DNA of 64,000 nucleotides from positions 89,991 through 153,990 of the forward strand of contig NZ_MRTD01000018.1 of NCBI RefSeq assembly GCF_001956295.1, in the 5' to 3' direction. Origin of the DNA: Paenibacillus sp. FSL A5-0031 (GTDB lineage Bacteria > Bacillota > Bacilli > Paenibacillales > Paenibacillaceae). Every line of letters starts with the position of its first letter. Position 1 is the stretch's first letter. The position numbers were made by a program, and so were the translations under genes. Shown piece after piece: positions 19,607 to 28,994 of this stretch. A model generated the notes under the pieces. The model saw only the letters and a list, made by a program, of their open reading frames with translations, did not search any database and was not told the origin of the DNA.

Positions 19607-19674
19607 ATGAAAATTGCTTTGGCAGGCTAAAAAAGCTTATTTTGAATATAATAAGCTTAACTTCTTCTAAAGGA

Positions 19675-19709
19675 TTGACAATCCGCTTCGTAGTAACTAC
19701 AATGGTTAC
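19675..19709 (+). promoter_or_regulatory. Promoter and Rrf2 operator before the Rrf2 gene
   Basis: TTGACA (19675-19680), exactly 17 bases, TACAAT (19698-19703). The inverted repeat GTAACTACAATGGTTAC (19693-19709) covers the -10. A near-identical repeat precedes the NmrA-type gene at 20180, so it is probably the binding site of the encoded Rrf2 protein. A separate hairpin, AAGCTTATT/AATAAGCTT, lies at 19633-19658. Confidence 0.75.
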
Positions 19710-19726
19710 AACGGTGGTGATGCTAA

Positions 19727-20143
19727 GTGAAACAAATTAGTAGCAGATTTTCCATTGCTGTCCACATCCTTTCTCTAATCGCCGTCAGCTCCAATGATTG
19801 TACAGGTGATTATATTGCAGGCAGCGTGAATACGAATCCTGTCATTATCCGCAGAATTATGGGAATGCTCAAGAAGGCTGGCTTGGTGGATATTCGACCA
19901 GGAGTCGGGGGCGCTTCCTTGCTGAGAGATCGGGAACAGATCACACTTTTGGACGTTTACCGTGCTGTGGAAGTCATTGAGGATGGTCAACTGTTTAATT
20001 TTCATGATAATCCGAATCCAAAGTGTCCGGTTGGCCGAAACATTGAAGCAGCTCTTCGTTTGGAAATGAAGGAAGCTCAATCTGCGATGGAACAAAGGCT
20101 AGCTCAAGTAAACTTAAGCCAGCTCGCAGCTCATTTTGTGTAA
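19727..20143 (+). CDS. Rrf2-family transcriptional regulator
   Basis: The 138-residue protein begins with GTG after a GGTGG site. It has the winged helix of Rrf2/IscR/YwnA proteins: MKQISSRFSIAVHILSL, then NPVIIRRIMGMLKKAGLV as recognition region and RPGVGGASLLRDREQITLLDVY as wing. It has only two cysteines (25 and 100), not the three of iron-sulfur members, so a thiol-redox or ligand switch is more likely than an Fe-S cluster. Matched operators in front of itself and the NmrA-type reductase suggest autoregulation and control of that enzyme. Confidence 0.9.
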   Translation: MKQISSRFSIAVHILSLIAVSSNDCTGDYIAGSVNTNPVIIRRIMGMLKKAGLVDIRPGVGGASLLRDREQITLLDVYRAVEVIEDGQLFNFHDNPNPKCPVGRNIEAALRLEMKEAQSAMEQRLAQVNLSQLAAHFV

Positions 20144-20168
20144 CAAAAAAGCTCATAGAGCTTTTTTT
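20144..20168 (+). terminator. Terminator after the Rrf2 gene
   Basis: AAAAAAGCTC, three-base loop, GAGCTTTTTTT: a compact, perfect stem with a T-run. Confidence 0.85.
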
Positions 20169-20179
20169 ATACCTAAGTT

Positions 20180-20196
20180 GTAACCAAAGTGGTTAT
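20180..20196 (+). promoter_or_regulatory. Second Rrf2 operator, before the NmrA-type gene
   Basis: GTAACCAAAGTGGTTAT matches the operator at 19693 in 13 of 17 positions and in symmetry (GTAAC...GGTTA). No strong -35 is visible next to it; TAATAAT and TAATAC lie about 15 bases downstream as possible -10 elements. Confidence 0.65.
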
Positions 20197-20242
20197 AACT
20201 AAAGGGCAATAATAATACATTAAACTAAATGGAGGAATTACG

Positions 20243-21109
20243 ATGAAAATTTTGGTGACAGGTGTAACAGGGAAATTTGGAGCAATTGTTGTAGAGACTT
20301 TATTGGAGACTATACCGGCAGAGAATCTGGCTGTCAGCGTCCGCAATCCGGAGAAAGCCGAACACCTTCGTGCGCGGGGCGTGGATGTACGTCATGGGGA
20401 TTTTGACCAGCCACAAACGTTAGACAAAGCGTTCGCGGGTATCGACCGTCTATTGATCGTGTCCACTGACGGCGATAACGAAACGAGAATTCGTCAGCAT
20501 GCGGATGCCATAGCAGCCGCTCAGCGCGCTAATGTTGGTTTTATTGCATATACCAGTGTAGGAAATGCAAGCGAGAGCTCGCTTTTTCTTGCACCAGTAC
20601 ATCGCGCTACGGAAGAAGCTATTAAGAACACAGGAATACCTTATTCTTTCCTGCGCAATAACTGGTATTTGGAGAACGAGATCAGCAGCATTCAAGCGGT
20701 CCTTGGAGGTGCGCCTTGGCTGACATCAGCGGGTTCAGGCAAAGTAGGCTGGGCAACGCGTCGCGATTATGCAGTGGCAGCTGCGGCGGTCCTCGCTGGC
20801 GAAGGCCACGAGAATACCGTGTATGAGTTGTCCGGCAAGCTTGCGACGCAAGAAGAACTGGTTTCCATTCTTGCCGCTGTCTTGGGACGGGAAATTCCTG
20901 TTCAACAAGTGGATGATGCTACTTATGCCGGCATCATGAGCAGTGCAGGTGTACCTGAACCGGTTGTTCCTATTCTGGTTCAGATACAAAGTGCGATTCG
21001 CGATGGAGCATTGGAAGTGGAAAGCAATGATTTTCAGAAGCTGCTTGGTCGTCCAGTCACGCCGCTCGAAGAGGCTCTCCGTCAAATCGTAAACGAAATT
21101 CAGTCATAA
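20243..21109 (+). CDS. NmrA-family NAD(P)H-dependent oxidoreductase (QorB-like)
   Basis: The 288-residue atypical SDR has the nucleotide motif VTGVTGKFG (residues 5-13), NPEKAEHLRARGVDVRHGDF in the second strand region, and IPYSFLRNNWYLEN, a hallmark of QorB/NmrA-like proteins. It lacks the classical YxxxK active site. Members reduce quinones or sense NADP redox state. An AATGGAGGAATT site precedes the ATG. Control by the upstream Rrf2 protein through a shared operator suggests a role in quinone or electrophile stress. Confidence 0.88.
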   Translation: MKILVTGVTGKFGAIVVETLLETIPAENLAVSVRNPEKAEHLRARGVDVRHGDFDQPQTLDKAFAGIDRLLIVSTDGDNETRIRQHADAIAAAQRANVGFIAYTSVGNASESSLFLAPVHRATEEAIKNTGIPYSFLRNNWYLENEISSIQAVLGGAPWLTSAGSGKVGWATRRDYAVAAAAVLAGEGHENTVYELSGKLATQEELVSILAAVLGREIPVQQVDDATYAGIMSSAGVPEPVVPILVQIQSAIRDGALEVESNDFQKLLGRPVTPLEEALRQIVNEIQS

Positions 21110-21129
21110 TTAAGCGGTAAATCAATTCT

Positions 21130-21180
21130 AGAGGTTGTCCCAGAAGGTCTTAAGTGACCGATGGGACGGCCTCTTTTTTA
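21130..21180 (+). terminator. Terminator between convergent NmrA-type gene and ger operon
   Basis: AGAGGTTGTCCCA pairs with TGGGACGGCCTCT (wobbles) and ends in a run of T. It serves the + strand gene. Confidence 0.85.
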
Positions 21181-21214
21181 TTAATTGCTAGCTCGAATAA
21201 CAAGTTAATGACAA

Positions 21215-22324
21215 CTATTGCTCCTTACTCCGTTTTCTATGATGCTTAATCACTGTGAGCACTAAAATCAGAAGAACGGGTAAGGTATAGGCAAGATTAT
21301 TGAGCAGCGGCCATGTCACATTGACGAACTCCTCCAATTGAGATTCCTTCGTATAGGTGGTTAACGACAGCATGAGGCAAATGAATGCTACGGGAAATAT
21401 GACCAAGCGTTCATTTTTCAAGCCTAGAAGTTCTTTCAACATTTTGATCAGGATGAGCAGGAGAATAGAAGCTTTGAAATAAAAGCCGATGATGAGCGAG
21501 AATCCGATGATGGATTCAATTCGCTCGATTACCTCCTGAAACGATATTAGCCGGGCTAGTTGGTACAAAGAGTATTTCAAGTCACCGGACAGTGGTCCCA
21601 GTACCATAATGCTGCTTATGACCGAGGCAATCAGCGTCAAGGAATTGATTACAAGCGCAAAGTACATATGTTTGCGCAGCTGAGCGTTCTCATCCTTGCG
21701 TACAAACGATAAGATGACCGAAAACACGACCATCTCGGAGTAGGGAAAACCATAAACTACATAAGAGGCGTTCAGGATTGGTCCAATTCCATCTGGCATC
21801 ACAGGGAGCAGATATTGCGGGTTATACAGGTTTGAGACCAGAATCCAGATAAGAACAATACAGCCGAACATCAGAAACATTAATACAGCTGCCATCCGAG
21901 CAATGACCTCGATTCCTGCCATCGCTGTTACTCCGATCATAATGAAAAACAATGTGCTCACAGCATAGGTAGGGGTTTCTTTCATCATCGTATTCTTGAA
22001 GAAGATTCCGATTTCAATGACAACACCCGAAATATTCCAAAGTAATACGAAGGTGAAAGGGATCAATACCAAGAAGGTGAGTCCCTTTCCCAGTACGGAG
22101 CGGCCTTGCTCAACCAACGAAAGCTCTGGGGCTAACCGGTTTAAATAAAGAATAGCAGCCAGCAAAAGCATGCCTATCGCCGAGGCGATGAGAAGAGAGA
22201 TCCATGCTCCATTGCCTGCAATGTTTGTTAAGGGCGCAGGGACAATGACGATGGAGGAGCCTGTCATGAAAAAAAGGAACAGCATGGACATTTGAATCGA
22301 ACTGATACGTTCTTTTTGTTTCAT
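21215..22324 (-). CDS. Spore germination receptor subunit B (GerAB/endospore transporter family)
   Basis: The start is the ATG at 22324, directly after GGAGGAGACCCC; the longer frame starts before this site. It has 369 residues and about ten membrane helices with the opening ISSIQMSMLFLFFMTGSSIV typical of GerAB proteins, which belong to the APC superfamily and bind the germinant. It is last in a four-gene minus-strand operon (GerAA, GerAC, small protein, GerAB) and acts in the inner membrane of the spore. Confidence 0.93.
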   Translation of the reverse strand: MKQKERISSIQMSMLFLFFMTGSSIVIVPAPLTNIAGNGAWISLLIASAIGMLLLAAILYLNRLAPELSLVEQGRSVLGKGLTFLVLIPFTFVLLWNISGVVIEIGIFFKNTMMKETPTYAVSTLFFIMIGVTAMAGIEVIARMAAVLMFLMFGCIVLIWILVSNLYNPQYLLPVMPDGIGPILNASYVVYGFPYSEMVVFSVILSFVRKDENAQLRKHMYFALVINSLTLIASVISSIMVLGPLSGDLKYSLYQLARLISFQEVIERIESIIGFSLIIGFYFKASILLLILIKMLKELLGLKNERLVIFPVAFICLMLSLTTYTKESQLEEFVNVTWPLLNNLAYTLPVLLILVLTVIKHHRKRSKEQ

Positions 22325-22350
22325 GGGGTCTCCTCCAAATTTTATAAAAC

Positions 22351-22593
22351 TCACGTATGCAAGGGATTGAGCCAACGAATGAAAAGTTTAGCCGGTTCGG
22401 TAAATAAATTAAAAATCATATCGAGGTTAGGCCATGGCTTAGCTATTAAAAAGATAACAGCAAGATAGAGGAGCGGCGCCAACATCGCTATGTACACAAG
22501 CCGATCTCGTTTGCTTGCGGTTTTCACTTTCGGGATGTCATGGATCAGCATAGCGGATGCTAACAGCAGGACGCAGATGAATTTTCCTAACAC
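22351..22593 (-). CDS. Small two-helix membrane protein of the ger operon
   Basis: The 80-residue protein begins with GTG, preceded by AAAGGAG across the end of the GerAC gene. It has two hydrophobic segments (~3-17 and ~31-50), separated by the basic KTASKRDR. Its place between GerAC and GerAB with tight spacing makes it a real gene, and it resembles the small "D-type" accessory subunits of some ger operons in length and topology. That equivalence is an inference. Confidence 0.7.
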   Translation of the reverse strand: MLGKFICVLLLASAMLIHDIPKVKTASKRDRLVYIAMLAPLLYLAVIFLIAKPWPNLDMIFNLFTEPAKLFIRWLNPLHT

Positions 22594-22595
22594 AG

Positions 22596-23768
22596 CTAGT
22601 GCTCCTTTTTCCCAAAAATCGTACCTGCGTTCATGCCCGTACTTAACACATGAACTTGAACGTGGGTTTGAAATTGCATTTGAGCAAGCTTATCATCCCA
22701 AATGGGTTCTAATTGTTTCCATAGTTTCGGGTTGTTCCGATAAATTTGATTACCGATTCCGAGCACATCAACTTTTTTTGCCTTAAAGGTACGGATTGCA
22801 TGTTGAATCTGATGTTCGATTTGCTCCTTAATCGTTTGTTCAAAACGCTCCATATCTTGCTTGGTTTTAAGGTCTGAGCATCGCAGTTCTCCGGTTGTAC
22901 CTTCAATCGTCATATGGATGTCGACGGTTATGTTCTCATCTGTCACTTTCGAAACCAATTGACTGTTTAAGTTGATTATTTCAAGCGATTCTTTGTTGTA
23001 GATCTGCTTCTTTTTTTCATGATTCATGCATGGAAACTCAAATACTCCATACTTATATTTATCTGTCAGCATCATCAGCGTTTCGGTATCTTTCTCCGTA
23101 AGAACCCCTACCATTTTCCCGTCTTGAATCAATGCGACCCCGGATATTGACGCTTTATTATCCAAGCTCTTTTTATGCAGGTAAGGCATAGCAGAGGTTT
23201 TGGAGGGACTGCTTAGCTGAATAGCGAGATCATATAGCGGAAGGTTAGACGTTTTCGCGGAATAGAGAGCTCCGGTCGTCTCCATCTTTCTATACTGTTG
23301 ACCAATGGTCTGCTCGATAAACGGTTTAATATCGAGAAATGCTGCCGCCGATTTCTCAGCAATGATGGGAAGAATCGTGCCCCGTGGCTCATGGTCTCTT
23401 GAGAAAAAATCAAGCACTTCACGTATGTTCAACGTCCTGGCTAAATTCTCTTCGATGATAATGACACGCATATGATCCCATTTGGCTTTACGTCCGAATT
23501 TTACAGGGATCTCTCGCATCGCTTCAAAGAAGGTTTCTCCCGTTGTACGAATATTAATTCCTTTGGCTGCTATACTCGTTGCTGGATCGGATTGCATTTT
23601 GCTGGAAGGGTTATAAAAATGGGTTGTAATATCAACAAAATCACCTTCGCCTCGATCAATCGATATCGCTTGCACATAGCCATACTCGTCCAGTTCATTA
23701 TTATCCCAGCATCCAGTAATCAAGCAAAGCACAAGAAATGAAGCGAGAAAGGAGAGGAGTGGCTTCAC
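22596..23768 (-). CDS. Spore germination receptor subunit C (GerAC-type lipoprotein)
   Basis: The protein has 390 residues and a lipoprotein signal peptide; lipobox LITGC gives Cys20, followed by the family signature WDNNELDEYGYVQAISID. It is anchored on the outer face of the spore inner membrane and is needed for receptor function. Its start overlaps the GerAA stop (ATGA). Confidence 0.95.
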   Translation of the reverse strand: MKPLLSFLASFLVLCLITGCWDNNELDEYGYVQAISIDRGEGDFVDITTHFYNPSSKMQSDPATSIAAKGINIRTTGETFFEAMREIPVKFGRKAKWDHMRVIIIEENLARTLNIREVLDFFSRDHEPRGTILPIIAEKSAAAFLDIKPFIEQTIGQQYRKMETTGALYSAKTSNLPLYDLAIQLSSPSKTSAMPYLHKKSLDNKASISGVALIQDGKMVGVLTEKDTETLMMLTDKYKYGVFEFPCMNHEKKKQIYNKESLEIINLNSQLVSKVTDENITVDIHMTIEGTTGELRCSDLKTKQDMERFEQTIKEQIEHQIQHAIRTFKAKKVDVLGIGNQIYRNNPKLWKQLEPIWDDKLAQMQFQTHVQVHVLSTGMNAGTIFGKKEH

Positions 23769-25312
23769 TATGATTTCTTCCTTCCTGCAGATTTTTTATG
23801 TAAATGTCGACTCCGAGGCGAATGAACCAGCAATCGTCTAGGCAGCACGAAAATCGCATCTCGCAGCCTTTTCAAATCCAGTGGAGCAAACGAATCTAGA
23901 TAGGGCTCACCTAGGGATCGCAAAGTTGCTAGATGAATGTAAATGAGAATTAAGCCTACCATGATGCCTAACCCTCCAAACGTTGCTGCGAGAAACATTA
24001 ACGGAAAGCGCAGAATCCGCAGTGCGATGGCCATGTTGTATTGAGGGAGCGCAAAGGAAGCGATGCCCGTCAAGGCCACGACAATGACCATGACCGGAGA
24101 TGCAATCTGTGATTGAATAGCTGCTTGTCCGATAACCAGCGCCCCAACTATGCTGACGGCCGAACCGATAGGCCGAGGCAGACGAATGCCGGCCTCCCGC
24201 AGCAGCTCAAAGAAAAACTCCATAATCAACGCCTCAATCATAGCCGGGAAGGGGATGCCTTCACGTGTATCTAAAATGGCTAGCAGAAGAACCGTCGGTA
24301 TGAGTTCGGAGTGGAATGTTGATAACGCGATATAAGTGCTGGGCAGCATGAGCGCTATGAGGAACGCAGCCAGTCGAATCAATCGAATTAACGAAGAAAA
24401 AATCGTCCGATAGTAATAATCCTCGCTGTTTGTAAAAAACTCAATGAACTTCCCTGGACAGATAAGAACCGAAGGGCTTCCATCGACTAATGCAATGATT
24501 TTGCCATCCAGCAAAGAAGTAACCGTCGTATCCGGGCGCTCCGTATACCGAACTTGCGGAAATGGGGAGTAGTTGGAATCATTAACCCACTCTTCCAGAA
24601 AGGAAATATCTATCATTTCTTCTTGATCTATACCCTCAATCTTTTGCTTAAACGCTTCTAATGTCTCCGGCTTTACGACGCCTTCCAAATAGCCGTAGGA
24701 CACTTTTCTGTGAACCTTCTCCCCGGATATAAAATACTCAAATTTAAGTTCGGGCGATTTCAGCAAGCTTCGAATGACACCGATATTGCGGTCCAAGCTT
24801 TCAATGAAGCTGACATGCGGGCCTTGAACGGTAGGCTCCGTAATGGGCTCGGAAGTTTGACGCTGCTCGACATCAAGGGCAAAATAGGCGATAGCCTTAG
24901 GCCATCCGTCAAAAAAAATGACGACTTTGCCGTCCAGTATGCCTCTAACGGCTTGCTCCATATCGCTCATAAGCTCAACGTTTGGGGAAGCTATGCCATG
25001 ATTCTCAAAATAATGGATAACGTCTTTAATCGTTACCGTCTCGGCAGGCCCGAGCTCATGCGGGACCAGATTTTGCAGCGTATCCTTTGCAAAATTCGTA
25101 ACGGTCGTTTTAGTTAGCGTATCGAAATAGACGGTAAAGGCTGATTGCTCCAAGCCATGTCCATAACTCCAACGATATATTTTCAAGTCTTTGCAGTTGG
25201 CAAAAAAACCTTCGAGCGAGTTCAAGTTTTCTTCCAGAAGGGGAGAAATGTTCGGGTAAGATGGCTTGTCGGATGAAGTGTGATTAGGTGAAAAATTGGG
25301 CGGTTTCCGCAT
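23768..25312 (-). CDS. Spore germination receptor subunit A (GerAA family)
   Basis: The 514-residue protein has a hydrophilic N-terminal ~290 residues (two subdomains, with VVIFFDGWPKAIAYF and IIALVDGSPSVLICPGKF) and then about five membrane helices with PFPAMIEALIMEFFFELLREAGIRLPRPIGS, a highly conserved GerAA stretch. AGGAGA precedes the ATG. It is first in the operon. With GerAB and GerAC it forms the nutrient receptor and channel. Forespore sigma-G control is expected from the family, but I could not find a convincing sigma-G promoter. Confidence 0.95.
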   Translation of the reverse strand: MRKPPNFSPNHTSSDKPSYPNISPLLEENLNSLEGFFANCKDLKIYRWSYGHGLEQSAFTVYFDTLTKTTVTNFAKDTLQNLVPHELGPAETVTIKDVIHYFENHGIASPNVELMSDMEQAVRGILDGKVVIFFDGWPKAIAYFALDVEQRQTSEPITEPTVQGPHVSFIESLDRNIGVIRSLLKSPELKFEYFISGEKVHRKVSYGYLEGVVKPETLEAFKQKIEGIDQEEMIDISFLEEWVNDSNYSPFPQVRYTERPDTTVTSLLDGKIIALVDGSPSVLICPGKFIEFFTNSEDYYYRTIFSSLIRLIRLAAFLIALMLPSTYIALSTFHSELIPTVLLLAILDTREGIPFPAMIEALIMEFFFELLREAGIRLPRPIGSAVSIVGALVIGQAAIQSQIASPVMVIVVALTGIASFALPQYNMAIALRILRFPLMFLAATFGGLGIMVGLILIYIHLATLRSLGEPYLDSFAPLDLKRLRDAIFVLPRRLLVHSPRSRHLHKKSAGRKKS

Positions 25313-25350
25313 GCGAGTCTCCTATCCGAAGTGAAGTGTCGAATGATTAC

Positions 25351-25375
25351 ATCTTTTCCCTGTTGAGGAAAAGAT
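25351..25375. repeat. Perfect inverted repeat upstream of gerA
   Basis: ATCTTTTCC and GGAAAAGAT are separated by 7 bases, about 40 bases before the GerAA start. It could be an operator or a leader hairpin. The rest of 25313-25569 shows only the kinase ribosome site region. Confidence 0.5.
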
Positions 25376-25569
25376 ATTCGGTTGCCATTGGATTGGGAGG
25401 AGAGTAAGAGCTAATGTCTATTCTGTTTACCTGTTATATTTTATTGCATGTATGAGATTGACGACTATAATAGGTTTAAAGAAGAGGGGATTGCAGCAAC
25501 TTTATTTCTAGATTTATTACCAGGGCTAAACATCGTTAGAAGAAAGGCTGGCATGAGAGGGGACTGGCT

Positions 25570-27372
25570 ATGTTTTATTCGTTAAAAAGTCGTTTGATTG
25601 CAATCTTTTGTTTACTATTCGTTTTATCCTTCGTCACACTGTCCATTCTTTTATTTAATGAGTCCCGTTCCATTATTCGCTCTTACATTGAATCTTCAGC
25701 ACTGGAGAAAATGGATGAATACGGATCTTACATTGATATGGTTCAAACACAAATCTATGATTTAGCCTCTATCGTTTTTAATAGCGATATTACGAATAAT
25801 TGGGATGCAGTAGCGTCTGATTCCGCATCCACGGAGGGAGAAAAAAATCTTGCCCATTACCGAATGAGCCAGTTTTTGACGCAGACAACGAACAGTTATT
25901 CCAGTGTTTCTGGTGTCGCCGTCTATCGTCAGGATGGCATGTGGGTCAGCAGCGGCAATTTAGTTGTGTCTAACGATTCCTTTCTGAAGGAAAAGTGGTA
26001 TCTCGATTTTAAAAACGAGGATCAATACTGGATTCCGGCTCATACGGATGTCGCAGAGCTGCGAAATAACAACAAACATCCGGTAATCAGTATGCTGATG
26101 CCGATCAGTTCATTTGAGCCTTCACTAACAAAAAGTGTGATGAAGATTAATGTAAGCGCTGACTATTTTCTGGAGCCGCTAGGCAGAATCCATCTTGGGG
26201 AAAGCGGAACGATCTATTTATTAGATCAGCATGGCAAACCAATGCTGTCCCAGAACGAATACGGAGCCCATTCGGAGATGGTACGGCAGGTTGACGATTT
26301 ACGGACAGGCTGGAGGATGCAGGGCGTCGTTTATTTAAATAATTTAAGCGGAGAAAAAGAAATTTTAGTATACAAAAAACTGCCGAAAACGAACTGGATG
26401 CTCGTTGGTTTCGTATCAGAGAAAGATTTGTATTCACAACTCTTTCGCCTGCGAAGCACGATTCTAATCGTTGCGGCTGTCTTGTTAATTGTGTCTTTGA
26501 TACTGGCGACTTGGTTCTCGCATGGAATTACGAAGCCGCTTTCACGGCTGGTACTCGCAATGCGGCATGTACAAAGAGGCGATTTTGTACTTGCAGAGAG
26601 CCGTCTCGCGCCTGAGAAGAGGGTGCGCAATGAAGTGGGTTTTGCAACTGAAACATTCCGCAACATGGTTTCGAGATTGCGACTGCATATCAAAACCGAG
26701 TTTGAGCTAAAGCTGCTTAGGCAGCAAGCGGAATACAAAGCGCTGCTCATGCAAATTAATCCGCATTTTCTGTTTAATACGCTGGAGCTCATGAGCAGCT
26801 TAGCCATACAGCGACGGACGGATGATACGGTCGAAGTTATAGAATCACTAGGGAAAATGATGCGTTTCTCTCTTAAAATTAGCGATGATCTCGTTCCGTT
26901 GGAAGAAGAGCTTGTTTATGTGCACTATTATTTGTCGATCTTGAAAATTCGCTTCGGTGATCAACTGAACATAACGATTGAGGAGGAAGGCGACCTTTTA
27001 AGATTGTCGACGGTAAAATTTATTTTCCAGCCGTTGATAGAAAACGCCGTTAAATACAGCTTTATGCATCAATCCGAGGCAATCGTCCGCATACGTGTAA
27101 GCCATGCTGCGGGAAGGGTTCATCTAATCGTGTCAGATAACGGACCGGGGATGACAAGCGAGCAGCAGAAGAAGCTGCTGGAGCGATCGGAATCCGTTCA
27201 GCTGGAGCAAATTCTTACCAGCCGGAGCAGCCAAATTGGTCTAGGAAATGTTCTTGCACGCTGCCGTCTTTACTACGAATCACTATTTGAGGTCCGCATC
27301 GATTCTACGCTTGGCGAGGGTACAACGATAGAGCTCATACTACCAGCACAGGAGGAACACCAACATGTATAA
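25570..27372 (+). CDS. Sensor histidine kinase, YesM type (second system)
   Basis: The protein has 600 residues. TM1 is ~8-30, followed by a dCache-like sensor region (SVSGVAVYRQDGMW, GTIYLLDQHGKPMLS), TM2 at ~298-318, HAMP, and His399 in MQINPHFLFNTLELMSSLA. The ATPase domain has FIFQPLIENAVKYSF, SDNGPGM and QIGLGNVLARC. It overlaps the following regulator gene by 8 bases. By context it senses a carbohydrate signal for the ABC transporter downstream. Confidence 0.93.
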   Translation: MFYSLKSRLIAIFCLLFVLSFVTLSILLFNESRSIIRSYIESSALEKMDEYGSYIDMVQTQIYDLASIVFNSDITNNWDAVASDSASTEGEKNLAHYRMSQFLTQTTNSYSSVSGVAVYRQDGMWVSSGNLVVSNDSFLKEKWYLDFKNEDQYWIPAHTDVAELRNNNKHPVISMLMPISSFEPSLTKSVMKINVSADYFLEPLGRIHLGESGTIYLLDQHGKPMLSQNEYGAHSEMVRQVDDLRTGWRMQGVVYLNNLSGEKEILVYKKLPKTNWMLVGFVSEKDLYSQLFRLRSTILIVAAVLLIVSLILATWFSHGITKPLSRLVLAMRHVQRGDFVLAESRLAPEKRVRNEVGFATETFRNMVSRLRLHIKTEFELKLLRQQAEYKALLMQINPHFLFNTLELMSSLAIQRRTDDTVEVIESLGKMMRFSLKISDDLVPLEEELVYVHYYLSILKIRFGDQLNITIEEEGDLLRLSTVKFIFQPLIENAVKYSFMHQSEAIVRIRVSHAAGRVHLIVSDNGPGMTSEQQKKLLERSESVQLEQILTSRSSQIGLGNVLARCRLYYESLFEVRIDSTLGEGTTIELILPAQEEHQHV

Positions 27373-28978
27373 AGTATTAATCGTGGATGATGAACCCGAG
27401 ATCCGTCAGGGTCTAAAGCTTAAGGTGGACTGGGACAGTATTGGACTTATCATTGCAGGGGAAGCCTCTAATGGCGTCGAAGCGCTCGAGAGGCTTTCGG
27501 CAGAGGCTATTGATATTGTGATTACAGATATGAACATGCCTGTGATGGACGGTATGTTATTTTTAGATTCCTGTCACGAGCAGTACCCATCGCTGCGCCT
27601 GATCGTCATTACAGGTTATGAGGATTTTCATTATGCGAAAGCAGCCATTCGCAATCAGGCTCGCGAGTATTTGTTAAAACCTGTTGCTAGAAAAGAATTG
27701 ACCGACACGCTTTCAAACGTAAAGAAGGAACTGGACAAGGACAGGCAAAGCCATGATCAGGCTGCTATGACGCAGTGGCGGCTCTCCCAATATTATAAGG
27801 AAATGAAAGAGCATTTTATCGTTCATCTCGTAAAGGAAGAGATTTTGCAGGAAAGTACTATAAAAGATCGTTCCCGATTGTTTGAGCTGGATTCATGGGA
27901 TAAACGTGAGGTTAGGTTTATAACAGCAGGGCTATGGGAGCGAGGGGAATCCAACACTTCGGTCGACCGTACGCCGGACAAGTTTCGATTGCCGTTCGAT
28001 ATCATATCAAGAGAATGCGCAGACAAGTTCCAAGGGAAGATGGAGGTTTTTCGTGATACCAATTATCCTGGCCTCATGCATTTTGTAATCGCTGCGGATC
28101 ATGAATTGGAGCGGGAATTTGCGGAGTTTCTGACTCAAAGCGTAAATAAGTACATGGCCTTTGAAATTAAAATAGGTACCGGTCAAACGGTAAGCGGATT
28201 TAAGCAGTGGAAAGAAGGTTATATTAGCTCTTTGCTGGCATGGAACATGCCATACGGCAAAGTTGCTGGACTAGCTCCCGCTTCTGAGGGGCATACGGCT
28301 ATACCTGAGCATACCATTAAGGTTATTGAGCGGTATTTAATTCGAGGAGAGCTTTCATCGTTTGAAGCAGCGATTAGACAAGAATTACAGCGCGGAATGA
28401 AATCGCAGCTTCGTTTTGTCAAATTGATTTTCCAGCTTTACTTGATGCTTGAGACCATTGCGCATGAATCGCAAATCACTTTGGAGAGCGGCGAACAGCT
28501 TTGGCTAAGGCCGGAAATGACACTTGGACTCGATACAGTAGAGAAAGCGGAGCGGTTTCTGATGCGTATTGCAGCTAAAATAGAGCGCAAGCGGCAAAGC
28601 GACTCTCAGGAAAGCGACCCATCCTTGATTTTGGCAGCTAAGCAGTTTATTGACGAGAACTATATGTATGAATTAAATTTGACGATGATTGCAGAGAAGT
28701 ACAATTATAATTCATCTTATTTCTCAGAAATGTTCAAAGCTAAAGTAGGCAAAACCTTTATTCACTATTTGAATGAAGTACGAATTGCTGAGGCTGTTCG
28801 GATGCTAAAAACAACAACGCTGAACCTTTGGGATATTGCAGAGCTTACTGGATTCTCCAATGCAAGCTACTTCAGCTCCAAATTTAAAAGGATGTACGGA
28901 ATGACTCCATCGGATTATCGTCAGCAGCAATCGGAATTAAAATCAGAAAAAAATGATAGTGAACACCCAAAGAATTAG
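27365..28978 (+). CDS. Response regulator, AraC-type output (YesN type, second system)
   Basis: The 537-residue regulator has IVDDEPEIRQG at the N-terminus and Asp55 in ITDMNMPVMDG. A long middle region (~130-420) follows, then the AraC DNA-binding domain (~430-525: LTMIAEKYNYNSSYFSEMFK and IAELTGFSNASYFSSKFKRM). It is coupled to the kinase by overlap. The probable target is the permease-permease-binding protein operon starting at 29039. Confidence 0.93.
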   Translation: MYKVLIVDDEPEIRQGLKLKVDWDSIGLIIAGEASNGVEALERLSAEAIDIVITDMNMPVMDGMLFLDSCHEQYPSLRLIVITGYEDFHYAKAAIRNQAREYLLKPVARKELTDTLSNVKKELDKDRQSHDQAAMTQWRLSQYYKEMKEHFIVHLVKEEILQESTIKDRSRLFELDSWDKREVRFITAGLWERGESNTSVDRTPDKFRLPFDIISRECADKFQGKMEVFRDTNYPGLMHFVIAADHELEREFAEFLTQSVNKYMAFEIKIGTGQTVSGFKQWKEGYISSLLAWNMPYGKVAGLAPASEGHTAIPEHTIKVIERYLIRGELSSFEAAIRQELQRGMKSQLRFVKLIFQLYLMLETIAHESQITLESGEQLWLRPEMTLGLDTVEKAERFLMRIAAKIERKRQSDSQESDPSLILAAKQFIDENYMYELNLTMIAEKYNYNSSYFSEMFKAKVGKTFIHYLNEVRIAEAVRMLKTTTLNLWDIAELTGFSNASYFSSKFKRMYGMTPSDYRQQQSELKSEKNDSEHPKN

Positions 28979-28994
28979 CATTCTATGTTCATAG

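Noticed and set aside
19633..19658. AAGCTTATT/AATAAGCTT hairpin as an Rrf2 operator
   Set aside because: It does not match the two paired GTAAC-GGTTA operators and lies above the promoter; function left open.
24150..24335. Basic plus-strand frame within the gerA operon
   Set aside because: Overlaps conserved GerAA codons and has no ribosome site.
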